Of a DNA stretch of 64,000 bases, positions 31,606 through 43,469 are shown piece by piece. The DNA is from Bactrocera neohumeralis (taxonomy: Eukaryota > Arthropoda > Insecta > Diptera > Tephritidae). A model generated the notes under the pieces. The model was not told the DNA's origin. It searched no databases and saw only the letters and a list, made by a program, of their open reading frames with translations. Location of the stretch: NCBI RefSeq assembly GCF_024586455.1, contig NW_026089623.1, forward strand, positions 10,450,204 to 10,514,203, written 5' to 3'. Within the stretch, counting starts at the first letter, position 1; the number at the start of each line of letters is the position of its first letter. The position numbers were made by a program, and so were the translations under genes.

Positions 31606-31944
31606 GCTCTCTCACTTCCAGTGAGATAAGAGTTGGACATCTCTTTGTATATGGCACTACTGTCTAAAACTTAAATATTTGGTTTACATTTATTTGCTAT
31701 AAACATTGGAATATTTCGATATAACTTATTTATTCGAAACATCATTGAAGGCCAGCAGTGCAGAAAGGAATTCGACACAAAAGAAATGAATACACACAGA
31801 TAATGGACCGACCAGAGTGCCAAAGACTGCCGTTTACTTTTGGTATGCGAAGTAAGTTTAAATATATAGTGTTAGTCTATTGGATTCATAATTAACATAT
31901 TCCAATTCTAATAAGAATTTAAAAGCAAGTAATAATGAAATAAC

Positions 31945-32420
31945 AAAACTCTATAAGTCACTCATTATTCCCGTCCTGCTATACGGTGCAGAGACATGGA
32001 AGATGACAACATCTGATGAGTCGACATTGCGAGTTTTCGAGAGAAAAGTTCTGAGAAAGATTTATGGTCCTTTGCGAGTTGGCCACGGCGAATATCGCAT
32101 TCGATGGAACGATGAGCTGTATGAGATATACGACGACATTGACACAGTTCAGCTAATTAAAAGACAGCGGTTACGATGGCTAGGTCATGTCATCCGAATG
32201 GACGAAAACACTTCAGCTCTGACAGTATTCGACGCTGTACCCGCGGGGGAAGCAAAGGAAGAGGAAGACCTCCACTCCTTTGGAAGGACCAAGTGAAGAA
32301 GGACCTGGCTTCGCTTGGAATCTCCAATTGGCGCCACCTTGCGAAAAGAAGAAACACCTGGCGCGCTGTTATTAACTCGGCTATAACCGCGTAAGCGGTC
32401 TCCACGCCTGTAAAGAAGAA
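31945..32420 (+). pseudogene. RTE-type LINE 3' fragment (copy E)
   Basis: Starts within the thumb/C-terminal region (ACTCTATAAGTCACTCATTATTCCCGTCC). It encodes ESTLRVFERKVLRKIYGPLRVGHGEYRIRWNDELYEIYDDID.VQ.IKRQRLRWLGHVIRMDEN in a 97-residue frame. A shift then leads to RGRPPLLWKDQVKKDLASLGISNWRHLAKRRNTWRAV. It ends with GAAGAAGAATAATAAG. 5' truncated. Confidence 0.82.
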
Positions 32421-34190
32421 GAATAATAAGTAATGAATTTTTCGGTAACGTGTCTCTAGTTCTAATCGTTTACCTTTCAGTCACGAATATCAAGAGTATC
32501 AATATTCCCATACCGATAATCTTGCCGTAATTGTTTTTGTGTGAGGTTTTCATATTTTTACCACAAAACAAAAGCATAAAAACAACAATAGAAACATGTA
32601 AATGAATGATTAAAAGTATATATTTAACATCATAAAAACGTGTAAGTGAGTGATTTAAAATATAACTTTCACTCCGCGAAATGTGATATTTTTTTCATTA
32701 AAAAAAGCTTTAGTTTAACCGCATGTGTCTTATTTATTTCTTAAGTACATTTAAAAACATACATTTTGATATAATATATTTTCCAAAAAAATTTAACAAT
32801 TTTTTGAGAAAAGTCGCTATTAATTACTTAAATATATTCTTTCGCGTCAAACTACTTTCTGCAATATAGGCCTTCGGTCGCACTTCAAAAAAATTAACCC
32901 TCATCTTGTGACGAACACAGATACGAGAACAAAATAAGTGGTGATCCAAATGAGGTACTTTTGAGAGAACACACGTAAGTTGTATCAAGCCGTTATGTGT
33001 TTTGTTTTTTGTCCAGTATTGTTTGACATTTCATTGTGGAAAGCATAGAGAAAGTATCAGCTGATGCAATGTAAGCAAAGGCACAGCTGAGAAGTGCCCA
33101 TGTAGAAACTTTAAGGGGAGTCCGAGGTTGAGTTTCGGGAAATGGTTGCATTGTCTTATTTTCTTAAAATTTATGGAAAAAATATTTGTTATAATCGTTT
33201 TATTTTAATATATATTCCTAAAGAAGATGGCATTATGAGCAAATTCATGGGTATTTAAGTTTTTTATTTATGCCTCTTTTTAACTGTGGTAAGCTAATAA
33301 ATGATCACCACAGAAAAATGTTTGTAAATAAGCAATCATGCCAAATATATATTTTTGCCAGACAATTTGTTCGTATTTATTTAATTATTTTAATCTGCGA
33401 AGCTGCATAAATTACTTAAACGTATTGGTATAAACTTAAAATACCGAATTTTAAGATATCGACCCTTTAAAATCCCGACAATATTCAAATATCTTGCCAG
33501 AATTGCCATTGAATATGGCGGAATAGTATTGCGTTAGCTAATTTAAACTACTTTTTATGAAAGAAATTTATTTTCTGTATTTATACTATAAAGATATTAC
33601 AAATTCAAAAAATAATTTCTTTAAGGAGCCTATTAATTTAAGAACTTAGTTTAGAACTAAAAAATAATATGGTAATTTTTTATGTAAAGAGTTGTTCATA
33701 AGATTATATGTATATATATTTTCATCTCTAAATGCTGAAAAACTGACTAAATCGCTAAGAGCAAACAAAATGATACTCACATTCCTACACAAAAACATTT
33801 GGGAACGGGTAGGATTCCTGATCGCAGGCGTATAGCTAAATTCTAACATATAAAACGTATATGTAGTTTGTGATTTAACAAACGTATACTTTAAGTATAG
33901 AAAAAATGGGTATTATAATTGTCTCTTGATTTTTGATTTTATTATGATATCTAATACCAATTTTTTCTGGTCCACCCATTATCGAATATAATTTCCAATT
34001 TATCCATAAATAAGTTAACTAAATCGATTAAAAATATAGAGCAAAGTTATCTATATCTAGAAGATTTGTATAATTAAATTTTTTGATAACAGCATTCAAC
34101 TTCATTCTATAACCAAAATTGAAAATACCATTTATAAATGTACATACATATTGCTGTAAAATATAAATATTTTTTACAGCATTTTCATTT
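32421..34190. other. No gene seen
   Basis: AT-rich sequence. It contains one repeat shared with the right window edge (33054-33158, listed separately). Open frames such as 33646-33849 have no support. Confidence 0.5.
33054..33158 (+). repeat. Interspersed repeat shared with 63874-64000, copy 1
   Basis: TATCAGCTGATG..ATGTAA.CAAAGGCACAGCTGAG, GTAGAAAC, GGAGTCCG.GGTTGAGTTTC and AAATGGTTGCAT occur in the same order in both places. Copy 1 lacks about 30 bases present in copy 2. Confidence 0.65.
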
Positions 34191-34439
34191 TACGCAACCC
34201 GTTTTGACCTCTTGCCACCCTTATAGCCCTGACAGACGAGCAAAATTAATGTCTTAAGCAACACTAATGCGCATTGAAATTTTATGGTGACAGACGGCAG
34301 ACTCGTGCATTTAGACAGCTGGTAGTGAAATTTGTTCATTTATAAAAAAAAAAGTGAAATGAAAGTGTGCGAAAAAGTTAAGAATATTGGAAAGATGGAT
34401 AGCAAACTGTTCGTTGTTTATTTTTTGACATCTAAAAAT

Positions 34440-34990
34440 ATTAAAATTCTTCGGAATAGCCTTGAGAGCCGAGGTGCATGCTGTTGGATCCCCTCTGCTG
34501 TCTCAAAATGCTTTCCTTTCATCGGCCTTTTCTGGCCTCTTTCTCGGGATTATACTCAAAGATCCATAACTCGTAACCTGTGATTACGTTATTCAAAAAT
34601 CGTGGGTCACTTTCACACATGTTCAAATTTTCTTAGCACACTTCCACTCGCCGCAATTTCTGGTCGGCAGTGAGTATTTTTGGGACCATCACCTTGCGCA
34701 TGTTCAAGTGCTCCGTCACAATGTCATGAACCACAGATTTTGATTAATTTAACATCTGGGAAAATAAACGAATACTTAGTCGACGGTCTGAGTTCAGAAC
34801 TTTGCGCACATGAGTCACATTCTCGGTGTTTGTCGACGTCGCTGGTCTTCCAGCACGGTCTTCATCAGCAACATTTTTAATAACCTGGAGTCCAATCGCA
34901 TTTCCTTATTTAATATGCGACGCGTTTCTTCTTGCTTATCCCTCTTTGGTAGAACGCGATGATGTTTCACACTGAGATTCACCCAAATCT
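34440..34990 (-). pseudogene. Mariner-like transposase relic
   Basis: Minus-strand translation from 34990 reads DEDRAGRPATSTNTENVTHVRKVLNSDRRLSIRLFSQ. It continues with SVVHDIVTEHLNMRKVMVPK.LTADQKLRRVEVC and ESDPRFLNNVITGYELWIFEYNPE, where the canonical GDE.W is GYELW, so the first catalytic Asp is lost. It then jumps to MKGKHFETAEGIQ, showing an internal deletion of the second catalytic region. This is the DD34D mariner family pattern. Terminal repeats were not found. Confidence 0.75.
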
Positions 34991-35258
34991 AACAGCATAT
35001 GTCGAATTGTTGTATGGTATTCGTAGAATCCACAATTTTTTAATAACGCAATTAACTGCATCTTTAAGCTTTTTCTTATTGAACTATCCTGTGAATCTGT
35101 TACTATTGGTGGCAGATTTGAGTTGATCGCAATTGCACAATGACTGCTAGTGCAAGTTATAGGATAAACCGAGGAAATATGTACTTACATATGTGTGGCT
35201 GCCTAAAATTTGAATAATTTTTCCAACTATTCGGTTTTTCTTGAAAAGATTCTAATTA
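34991..35258. other. No gene seen
   Basis: A short stretch between the mariner relic and the copia element; part may be mariner N-terminal sequence decayed beyond recognition. Confidence 0.45.
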
Positions 35259-35263
35259 TAAAT

Positions 35264-35453
35264 TGTTGAAGATAGTCGTTTACCTAACACTATGCATGTC
35301 ATTACATTATTTACGTCATTACATTCTTTACATACTGTCATTCTCACATTTACATGTATAAGTATTAGTTATTACTTTGTTCTTTAATTCTTCTTGTAAA
35401 ATAACATTTTCTTCTGGATTAAAACCTCGTGGAGTGAACATCAACTTTTAGTT
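35264..35453 (+). repeat. Copia 5' LTR, first part
   Basis: Starts TGTTGAAGATAGTCG and matches 45081-45270 nearly base for base up to CTTTTAGTT, where the BEL element begins. Confidence 0.92.
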
Positions 35454-35934
35454 TGATTAAAAGTTGACCCAATTTTTTGGGGAATACCAATCACTGTATC
35501 TTGAAGGTTAATTGGCACTCACACTCACCCGAGTCTTTAAAAGGAAAAGATGTATTTGAAAATTTAAATGTACAATTTATTTTAAAATGATCTTTTGTTT
35601 ACAGTACAATAGTTTAATTAGTTTATCGCGTCGAACTGTGTTGGATCGCTGTCAGTCGGCGCGGGTGGAACGGTGTTGATTGAAGCAAGTGCGGCACCGT
35701 GTCGAAAAGGAAAGTCCAAAAAGGATGTTGATGTGCGAAAATGTGAAAACCGAATGTATCCGCTTTCCCTTTTACCCATCCTTTTAGCTGAGTGGGTTGA
35801 TTGATGTAGAGGTGTGGTGAGTTGTGTTGAGTGGGTATTAACATGGTGTCATCAGATGGTGAATTGAGCTGTCTTTTATCAGAGCGCGCCAGTTGTCCCG
35901 GATAGAGTGGGGGCAGGCTGAACTCATTTAAACA
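35454..35934 (-). repeat. BEL 3' LTR
   Basis: Near-identical to 40424-40908; TG...CA ends on the minus strand. It contains the 161-codon open frame at 35623-36108, which runs out of the LTR and has no support as a gene. Confidence 0.9.
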
Positions 35935-36797
35935 TCCTGGGCCCCCTAGGCGAATATTTTGCCTAGTATTCTGTATTTTGGCGTACTGCTGTTTGAGTAG
36001 CCGAGGCGCAGAATACATTCTGACAACAGAGGTATTTGATGATGGAGTTTTAATATACTCTCGTTTATCCGGGTGTGCAGACAACGGATTTTGATTTAAA
36101 CATAACACATGTATTTTGGATGCATTTTAATTTGCGTGCTGGTATTTGAGAAAAGCAACTTTATTTTGAGTTTGCGGTTTTGACTCATTATTATAGCAAA
36201 CAAAAGCGAACAACGTATACTTTTGTTTGGTATTTCATTAGCGGTTATTTGACAATTGTTTATTATTTGTCTGTTCTTTATTATCGGCTTATGAAGGATA
36301 GTAACCCCACGCCTGGCTCAGATATGCCAGAATTGGTACTCCGTAGCTCTGGAGTTAGGACTGTGACAAAGGAGGGATCTTGCGAGAGAGTGGCCGGTAA
36401 TTGCGAACGGCTTCATTAGAATTATAATTTTTTAAGTGGTATGTGATTCTCACCAACTACCCTTATGAGAAGCGCTAATGTAGGTGCGATAAGACCTACC
36501 TTGCTACCTTTGCTTTTGTTAAGTCTAGGTGCGTCACAGTATTGCATTGGGAGTATGGTGATCCCTTAACTTGCTTTTGAGATTTTATTTATTTGAAAAT
36601 TTAATCCTCTGTGGGGCAATATTGTATGAAAAGTGTCAATTTTGTTTTTTTTTTTTTTACTTTTTGAGACACTTTTTTTATATGTTTAAGTGCGCATGCA
36701 CTAGTTTGACGTTTAGTACCGCGCCACATAGTTTGAGATTTTTTAAGCACGTTTTTTGTATCATTATTGGCCAAAGCCATCCTGCGGGGTCGAAAAG
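35935..36797. other. BEL internal 3' region, no pol found
   Basis: About 860 bases between the 3' LTR and the gag end. A purine-rich CCTAGGGGGCCCAGGA (minus) abuts the LTR as a polypurine tract. A GC-richer patch at 36300-36560 (TGTGACAAAGGAGGGATC) is unassigned. Nothing resembles reverse transcriptase or integrase. Confidence 0.6.
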
Positions 36798-37658
36798 TTA
36801 CGAACATATCTTTCTGTTTTTATATGAAGTTGTCAGGGGGAATCTGACTTTGTTTTTTCTACCATTATGTGGTTTATTCGAAAATTGTGGCTCTAGTGGT
36901 TGTCGTACGACGTGCCGACCATTATATGATCGAGTAGTTGTGGCTTTAGAAAAGTCCTCACAATACTGGTCTTCTAGAGTTTGAAATTCCCTTAATTGTG
37001 AATTAAGGTGTTTATTTGTAGTGTACTCAACTTGAGTTGGTATGGTTGTGACTAGTTCGGTAACTAGTCCATTTTGTATTTCGCTTTGTAGCGTTTGCAC
37101 TTTTTGTGCCTTTGAGCAACATGGTGTCTCTTGGCTATTTTTATAATTTTGTTTTTCGGGATTTGCTTTTGCAATTAAACCCGTGGTTCGTTTTGTATAA
37201 GCGCTTCTTTGGGGTGAGATGGGATATATGCTGTAATGAAGCATTGAATGATGTCTTTTGCGACAATTGATGCAATTGAATTTGCTTTTGCAATTTTTAT
37301 ATGTGTGTGCATGTGACAGGCAATTTGTGCAAAGTCGTTTTGGCCTGACAAAATTATTTCGTTCGTTAACTTTTAATTTTTTAAACTTCTCGCAAGTTTT
37401 AAGTTTATGCCCTCTTTTACATAGTTCGCATGACGTATGTTTTCTTTGTTCGGATGTGAACAATTGTGTTTTGTTAAAAATTATGTTTGATTTGTTTTTG
37501 CTTCTAGCTTGGGGTCTATTGAAGCTTACATTGAGGTCGAGTTTAATGTTCTTATTTTTTATTATATTTTCTTCTAACCTTTCCGCAATTTCATATTGGG
37601 TGGTGAGAAAATCTTTCATGTGTTGCCACGTTGATGTGTTGTGTGTGCGATTGCTCAC
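36798..37658 (-). pseudogene. BEL gag C-terminal part with zinc knuckles
   Basis: A 286-residue frame that continues the gag of 37591-38517 after a frameshift near 37650. Residues 1-65 continue the capsid-like region (WQHMKDFLTTQYEIAERLEENI). Residues 70-145 hold Cys/His knuckles in a row: CELCKRGHKLKTC, LCTNCLSHAHTYKNC and CINCRKRHHSMLH, the typical BEL/Pao nucleocapsid. The tail is basic. It would bind genomic RNA in the particle. Confidence 0.82.
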
Positions 37659-38517
37659 ATAGAAGTAACGACTTTTCTGGTAATGCGGCGGTGCAAATGT
37701 TTACCAGAATTGGGTCCCACCTGTCTGTGGGAATATTTTGTGTCGACAGAATCGACAAACAATTAGAAACAGTGGATTGTGGTCTTACAAATTCTTCACT
37801 TGTTTCTTTCTTGATTTTAGGCAAGTTTAATAGTGTCGTTACTTGCTTGTCGACCAATATTCTTTCGTTTTCATATCTCGCTTTTAGAGCTTCCCAAGCC
37901 AAATTGAAATTATCATCATTAAGAGCGAACTGTTTTACTATTATTCCCGCTTGACCTTTAGTTTTGTATCTGAGGTGATACAATTTTTGCGCTTGTGACA
38001 ATTGAGGATGATTTATGTACACGGCCGTAAACATGTCCCGGAAGGACGGCCATTCTTCATAACCTCCGTAAAAGGTTTCTGTGTCACATGCGGGCAGCTC
38101 GAGGTAGATGCCTGAACTTGCCTTTTGACTGTCTATTTGTAGCAGCTCTACTCTACTGTGGGGAGTAGGTGCAATTGCTTTTATTAGCTTTAATTGATCG
38201 GAGATCATAGCTTTGGTTTCTTCATACTGGTCTAAGCAGTTTTCGTAAATATCGTAAGCCGATGATTTAAAATCTTGTGGTAGATCTGAATTGTCAGAAT
38301 CTACTATGGCGTCATGAGCCGTTTGTAGGCGAGTCCAAAAATTTTTAAGATTTTGAGTTTTTATTTCTAATAACGATTCCGAGTTTTCGTGAATCGGTGA
38401 AGAGGCAAATCTAGTGCAGTATCTTGTTAAACTGTCACTTTCTGAAATATATTTAACAACCTGTTTTGAGCGTGTAGCTCCTGCAGGTGTATTTTGATTT
38501 GTTGCATTATTAACCAT
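37591..38517 (-). pseudogene. BEL gag N-terminal part (DUF1759 type)
   Basis: A 308-residue frame starting at the first ATG downstream of the leader. Residues 120-250 match the DUF1759 capsid region of BEL/Pao gag: LPACDTETFYGGYEEWPSF..MF and LSQAQKLYHLRYKTKGQAG are followed by YNLAWEALKARYENERILVDKQV. The frame runs off into a wrong ending (HERFSHHPI) near 37600, where the true frame continues in 37658-36798, so a small indel separates the halves. Confidence 0.85.
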
Positions 38518-40409
38518 TTTGGTTTTATTTTATTTTTTATTTGTAAATAATTAAATTTGTTTTTGTAAATAAGGCAATGGGGTATTGCTTGAAACCGAAT
38601 ACTCTTTTAGGTAAATAGAGTTTTGAATTTCGATTATCTTGCTAAAATAGTGTTAGTTTTATTAACGTTTTATTTTTTGGTATTTAATTGCGATAGAATT
38701 AGTTTTATTTAAATTTTTTCTTTTCTTCAATTAATTTATATTTCTTATGTCCTAATGTTGTGTAATTAGGCACACCCTAATACGTGTACTTGTATTTACA
38801 TGCTCGCTGAGGAGATCAATGCGCTGTTTACATAAGTATGCACGAATTGTTTGTGTGCTTATGATTATGCTTTTTCTTATATTCTTAAGCAATTGAGAGC
38901 TCGTCAGAGAGATCAATTTCCTTTTTGTGTGCAATCCTGCTTGTTTTTGTTTGCTAAAGAACAAGGGGTATTGCCGGATAGATGCCAATGTGGACTTTGA
39001 AAGGATGTATATGTACGTATGTTTGAATGTATAAGTAGTATTCAAATTTATATATATATATTTTTTTTTAGTTGTGTTCACAAACTTATTTTTTTGTATT
39101 CGTTCCAATTAACGTATTTTGTGCGTTTAATTACCGTTCCGTTTAGTTATTTACGGAAATTATGAGAACTTTTGTCTTTGAAAATTAAATAAGATTTAAT
39201 AATTTGATATGCCGTACCCAGTGTAGGGTATGCAATCATATGCTGTTTCGTAAATAAACTTATTTTATTTTTGTTTGGTAATTACTTGGCAGATTGTATG
39301 CCTTATGCTTGAGTATACTTGTACTTAAGTATATTTCTTCGCACAAGCGAGAGAGAGAGAAAAGGGAATGGAAAAAAGGTTTTCTCCTTTGTTAAAAATT
39401 ACATAGGCACTTTGTATGTAAGTATGTGCATGAATAAAAATATTATTTTTTGCCTTTTATTGTTTTTTCTATGTTATGTACCTAATTTATGTTGTATATT
39501 AACCAAGCAGATTTTTTATTACAGGTTTTATAATATGATTACATATATAAAACTGTAACTTTATGCATACATACAAACGTGCATAATATGCAACAATAAT
39601 AAATGGAAACGATACAACTCACTTTATCTTCCCGCAAGGGTTTTTTGGGGGGTATAATACATATGTGTATACATAAATGAGTTTTATCGCCAATCCCTGT
39701 TTTCCTCTTCTTCTAGTCTTCCAACTGGCTAGCTTCTTCGTTTCTCCTCCTGTGCTCCAGCTACCTTCTCGTACTTTTTTGTTTGTTTGTATGTATATTT
39801 GTTTTAATTGGTCGCGCCCGTTTGATCCGTTTTTGTGGATTTTTTTTTTTGAATTTTATTGTTTTATTGTATTTTTAGACTTCGCGCCCGATTTATGTTT
39901 CGTGTTTAGGTTTCGCGCCTAATTTGTGTTTAACTTTGTTGTTATTTATGTTTTGTTTTATGGTTTCGCGCCCATATGTCTGTTTGTTTTTTGTTGTACC
40001 TGTTGACTGTTTTGTATATTTTGATTTTTCATGTAATTTATTTTTATTTTGGTTATGGTTGGGTCACTGCACTATTTTTTTTGTTTTTGCACTGCACCCT
40101 TTTATGTTGTTGTTTGTTTGTATATATATGTTGTATGTAAGCGCATATGGTTCTGTTTTTTTGTGTGTCACTGCATTATGTTCTCGCACTTTGTTTTTTT
40201 ATTTTTGTCTTTTTGGTTGTATATAAGTATAAAACTTTTTTTTTCCTTTTTCGCAGTTTTCACCTAATTTATATATGTAGGTGTATAGGCATGTTTGTTT
40301 TTTTTTGTTGAATATTTTTTTTGTTTTGTTCGCCACTGCACTTCACCGCACTGCACTTAATTTTGTTTTAATTTATTTTCTTTAAAAAATCCATAGTGCC
40401 TGTCACTAT
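38518..40409 (-). other. BEL 5' leader, about 1.9 kb, T-rich on plus
   Basis: Untranslated region between primer site and gag start. It is unusually long. It holds four TCGCGCC motifs (39811, 39881, 39910, 39965) and a cluster of CACTGCA motifs (40066-40355). GAGAGAGAGA lies at 39350-39360. Long open frames on either strand reflect the T/A bias only. Confidence 0.65.
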
Positions 40410-40423
40410 GGCTCGAAGGACCA
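40410..40423 (-). other. BEL primer-binding site
   Basis: On minus, TGGTCCTTCGAGCC starts directly after the LTR end ...TAATCA, as seen in BEL/Pao elements. The tRNA was not matched. Confidence 0.8.
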
Positions 40424-40908
40424 TGATTAAAAGTTGACCCAATTTATTGGGGAATACCAATCACAGTATCTTGAAGGTTAATTGGCACTCACACTCACCC
40501 GAGTCTTTAAAAGGAAAAGATGTATTTCAAAATTTAAATGTACAATTTATTTTAAAATGATCTTTTGTTTACAGTACAATAGTTTAATTAGTTTATCGCG
40601 TCGAGCTGTGTTGGATCGCTGTCAGTCGGCGCGGGTGGAACGGTGTTGATTGAAGCAAGTGCGGCACCGTGTCGAAAAGGAAAGTCCAAAAAGGATGTTG
40701 ATGTGCGAAAATGTGAAAACCGCATGTATCCGCTTTCCCTTTTACCCATCCTTTTAGTTGAGTGGGTTGATTGATGTAGAGGTGTGGTGAGTTGTGTTGA
40801 GTGGTAATGTATTAATATGGTGTCATCAGATGGTGAATTGAGATGTCTTTTATTAGAGCGCGCCAGTTGTCCCGGATAGAGTGGGGGTAGGCTGAACTTA
40901 TTTAAACA
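40424..40908 (-). repeat. BEL 5' LTR
   Basis: 485 bases, partner of 35454-35934, with a 4-base length difference near 40805 and scattered substitutions. Confidence 0.9.
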
Positions 40909-40942
40909 ATATACATACTTAATTATCTCTGCAATCCTATCA
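40909..40942 (+). repeat. Copia 5' LTR, second part
   Basis: ATACTTAATTATCTCTGCAA...CTATCA matches the end of the 3' LTR at 45278-45311. It sits directly after the BEL LTR. Confidence 0.9.
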
Positions 40943-40958
40943 GGTTACGTGCCCAGGA
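40943..40958 (+). other. Copia primer-binding site
   Basis: GGTTACGTGCCCAGG follows the LTR end. Copia elements use an internal fragment of initiator tRNA-Met with a site near GGTTATGGGCCCAG; two mismatches are present. Confidence 0.75.
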
Positions 40959-40996
40959 TCACAAAATTGTTTAAATTTTGAGAGTTTGTAAGACTA

Positions 40997-41820
40997 ATGA
41001 GTGATATTGAGAATTCAGAAGCGTTTTTGCCAAAAATTGAAATCAGTAAAGCTAGCAGGTGCTTTGATACGGCTGAAGTAATGGCTACGATTACTTCGTT
41101 AACATCTTCTCGGATCGAGTTGCTTTCCAAGGACAATTTCGACACTGGAGCATGCAAGTGGAAGCATTGCTGACTAAAAATGATTTGTGGGAGTACGTAA
41201 ATGGTTCTAATTTGATGCCGGCAGAGACTGACACTATATGTACTAGCAAGAAGCGCTTGGTTGAAAGCTTACAAGAAAGCTAAAGCAGATTTGGTTTTGT
41301 CAATTCAGCCATCCGAACTAAAGCAAGTCAGGGGTTGTGAGACTTCGCGGGAAGTTTGGGTGAAACTAGAGTCGATTTATGCGTCTAAAGGACCGGCACG
41401 TAAAGCAACATTATTGAAGCAGTTGATGTTGCAAAAGTTAGATGAAAGCGATGACGTGAAAGAGCACATGGCGAATTTTTTCGATGCGGTTTGGTTTTTG
41501 ATAAGTTGGAGAGCATGAATGTACAGATAAACGGTGATCTGTTATGTATCATGCTATTGTATAGTTTACAGTCTATTTATGAAAACTTTCGGTGCGCAAT
41601 AGAATCACTCGATGCGCTTCCATCAGCTGAGGTACTGAAAATAAAAATAATAGAGGAGAGCGAAGCACGTAAGCAATCGGCTGGTAATACAGTATTGGCT
41701 ATGGCCGCGAAATCACATGTGCAAGATAAGCTGAGTAGGAAAAAGTTTATAAAGAATAAAAGAGAATTCCGATGCTTTAAGTGAGGCGCATTAGCGCACA
41801 AGGCGAGCTCTTGTTCTGTT
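40997..41820 (+). pseudogene. Copia gag (UBN2/DUF4219 type), broken
   Basis: Starts MSDIENSEAFLPKIEI at the ATG at 40997. It continues with the capsid-like region of copia gag: KADLVLSIQPSELKQVRGCETSREVWVKLESIYASKGPARKATLLKQL and MANFFDAV.. KLESMNVQINGDLLCIMLLYSLQSIYENFRCAIE. It ends in the CCHC knuckle CFK-x-GALAHKASSC, where the second Cys is replaced by TGA at 41780. At least three frameshifts occur (near 41150, 41270 and 41490). The start lies 55 bases after the LTR, normal for copia. Confidence 0.82.
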
Positions 41821-41939
41821 AGGAGAAATAATGGTGTTCACGGAAAAGATTCCAATAATTCCAAACACTTGGCATATTGTATTGACGAAACGTATGCAGC
41901 ATATCATTCTGCAATAGAAGAAACATTTCTTGGGGATAT

Positions 41940-42593
41940 GCGTGGAAGACGAGCTTAGCTTGGGTATTGGATAGTGGGTGTACTGCTCATTTGTGTAGTG
42001 ACGAGTGCATGTTTAAGACCGTGGAAAAATCATCCAAAGTTAAGTTGAATTTGGCAAGTCAACAGGCGTGTGCAGATGTACGAGGTGAAGGTGTGGTAAA
42101 TTTGTCAGTGACAGATGGCCAGCGAGTAGTTGAGTTACAAAATACATTGTTGGTTCCGGAACTGCGCACAAATTTAGTTTCGGTGGCAAAAATTACTAAC
42201 AAGGGACATAAAGTGACATTTACTAAAGATGGAGCACATGTATCCAACGCAAGTGATGAAATTACTTTGATTGCTGATCGCATGGGTGATTTATATTATA
42301 TCAGAGAAAGCAGCGAGTGTGCTTCTATTCAGGCGAAGTGCTCCGAACTGTTGAAGTGGCATTATCGTCTGGGTCATCTAAACGGGGCTGATTTATCAAA
42401 ATTGGTAAGAGATGGCATAGTTCCTGTCTCTGATATTGGCAAGGTGAAGCAACTGATACAGTGCGAAGTGTGTATATTTGGCAAAATGTCTGCGTTACCG
42501 TTCAATAGAGGCAGAGTGCCTTGTTCAGAACCAATGAGAATTATACATTCTGGTGTTGTGGGACCGTTCGTCGATATTTTGTCACATTTATAG
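41940..42593 (+). pseudogene. Copia protease and integrase zinc-binding domain
   Basis: The protease motif WVLDSGCTAHLCSDE lies at 41960-42005. It is followed by LRTNLVSVAKITNKGHKVTF and the GAG-pre-integrase/HHCC zone HYRLGHLNGADLSKL (H..H) with CEVCIFGKM (C..C), at 42355-42490. The frame then shifts before the integrase core at 42570. In working elements this part matures the polyprotein and folds the integrase N-terminus. Confidence 0.82.
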
Positions 42594-43110
42594 ATGATTG
42601 TACAAGGTGGTGCGAAATATACTTACTAAGGCAGAAGTCTGACGTTTTCGAAGCATTCAAAATGTACCAAAGTTTCATGCAAAGACAGACTGGGTTTAAA
42701 ATTAAATGTTTGCAGTCCGATAATGGACGTGAGTATCTAAATAGTGATTTTGATAAGTATCTTTCAGAAGAATGAACGAATGAATAGAACACTGCTGGAC
42801 ATGACTATGTGTTTATTATTGCAGTCTGGCCTCAGTCATACTTTTTGGTCAGGAGCTGTGGCATCTGCTTGCCATATAAGAAACAGATGTCCATCCCGAA
42901 CATTAGGTAGGAAATCGCCTTATGAATGCCTAAATAAGGTAAAGCCAAGTGTTAAACACTTCAAGTCGTTTGAATCAAAGGTAATGGTGCTTGATAAAAT
43001 ACCAGATAAAAATAAGCTGGCGCCTAGATGTCAAAAAGGTGTGTTTGTTGGGTATCCCAGAGAAACAAAGGGTTATCGTGTGTGGATACCGAAAGCACAT
43101 AAAGTCATAT
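42565..43110 (+). pseudogene. Copia integrase core (deletion near the catalytic Glu)
   Basis: YFVTFIDDCTRWCEIYLL carries the first Asp and CLQSDNGREYLN the second. At 42770 the sequence jumps from YLSEE to NERMNRTLLDMTM, so about 20 residues before the catalytic Glu (kept in the NERM context) are missing and the frame changes. TFWSGAVASACHIRNRCPSRTL and the C-terminal KGVFVGYPRETKGYRVW segment follow to about 43100. Confidence 0.82.
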
Positions 43111-43469
43111 GTGCACGTGATGTCCGGTTTGTTAGCGAACATCAACTGATTTCGAATCCAATAAATGAAGCTAGTGATCTGCTGCTACCACTTAAAATTC
43201 CTGAAGAGAATTACAGTAATTGTCGTAAATTTGTAGATTTTTCTCATTCTCAAACCGATGAAAACAGAATTAGCGAACCAACAGCAGTTGCGGATTGTGA
43301 ATTAGACGAAATTCGGAGAGCGCCAGGTAGGCCAAATCTGATGCGAATGAGAAATAGAGGAAGACCGCGAATAGTGTTTCGTAGTCGTGTTAATTCAGAG
43401 CCATCACAGAAAACGGCACATCCAGAGAGCGACAACGATAGTGCAGGAGACGATGTTGTGTTTGCTGGT

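Larger units (their letters stand above)
35454..40908 (-). mobile_element. BEL/Pao LTR retrotransposon nested in the copia 5' LTR
   Basis: 5455 bases with 481/485-base LTRs (35454-35934 and 40424-40908) that differ at few positions. Read on minus, the LTRs start TGTTTAAAT and end ACTTTTAATCA. The primer site abuts the right LTR and a GGGGG purine stretch abuts the left LTR. Only gag is present; protease, reverse transcriptase and integrase are absent, so this is an internally deleted copy. No clean 5-base duplication is seen, and about seven bases of the copia LTR are missing at the junction. Confidence 0.9.

Noticed and set aside
35623..36108. 161-codon frame on the minus strand
   Set aside because: Lies mostly in the BEL LTR and crosses the LTR edge; no motif seen.
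39319..40267. Phe/Leu/Cys-rich hydrophobic open frames that could look like membrane proteins
   Set aside because: They arise from the T-rich strand of the BEL leader and are antisense to the element.
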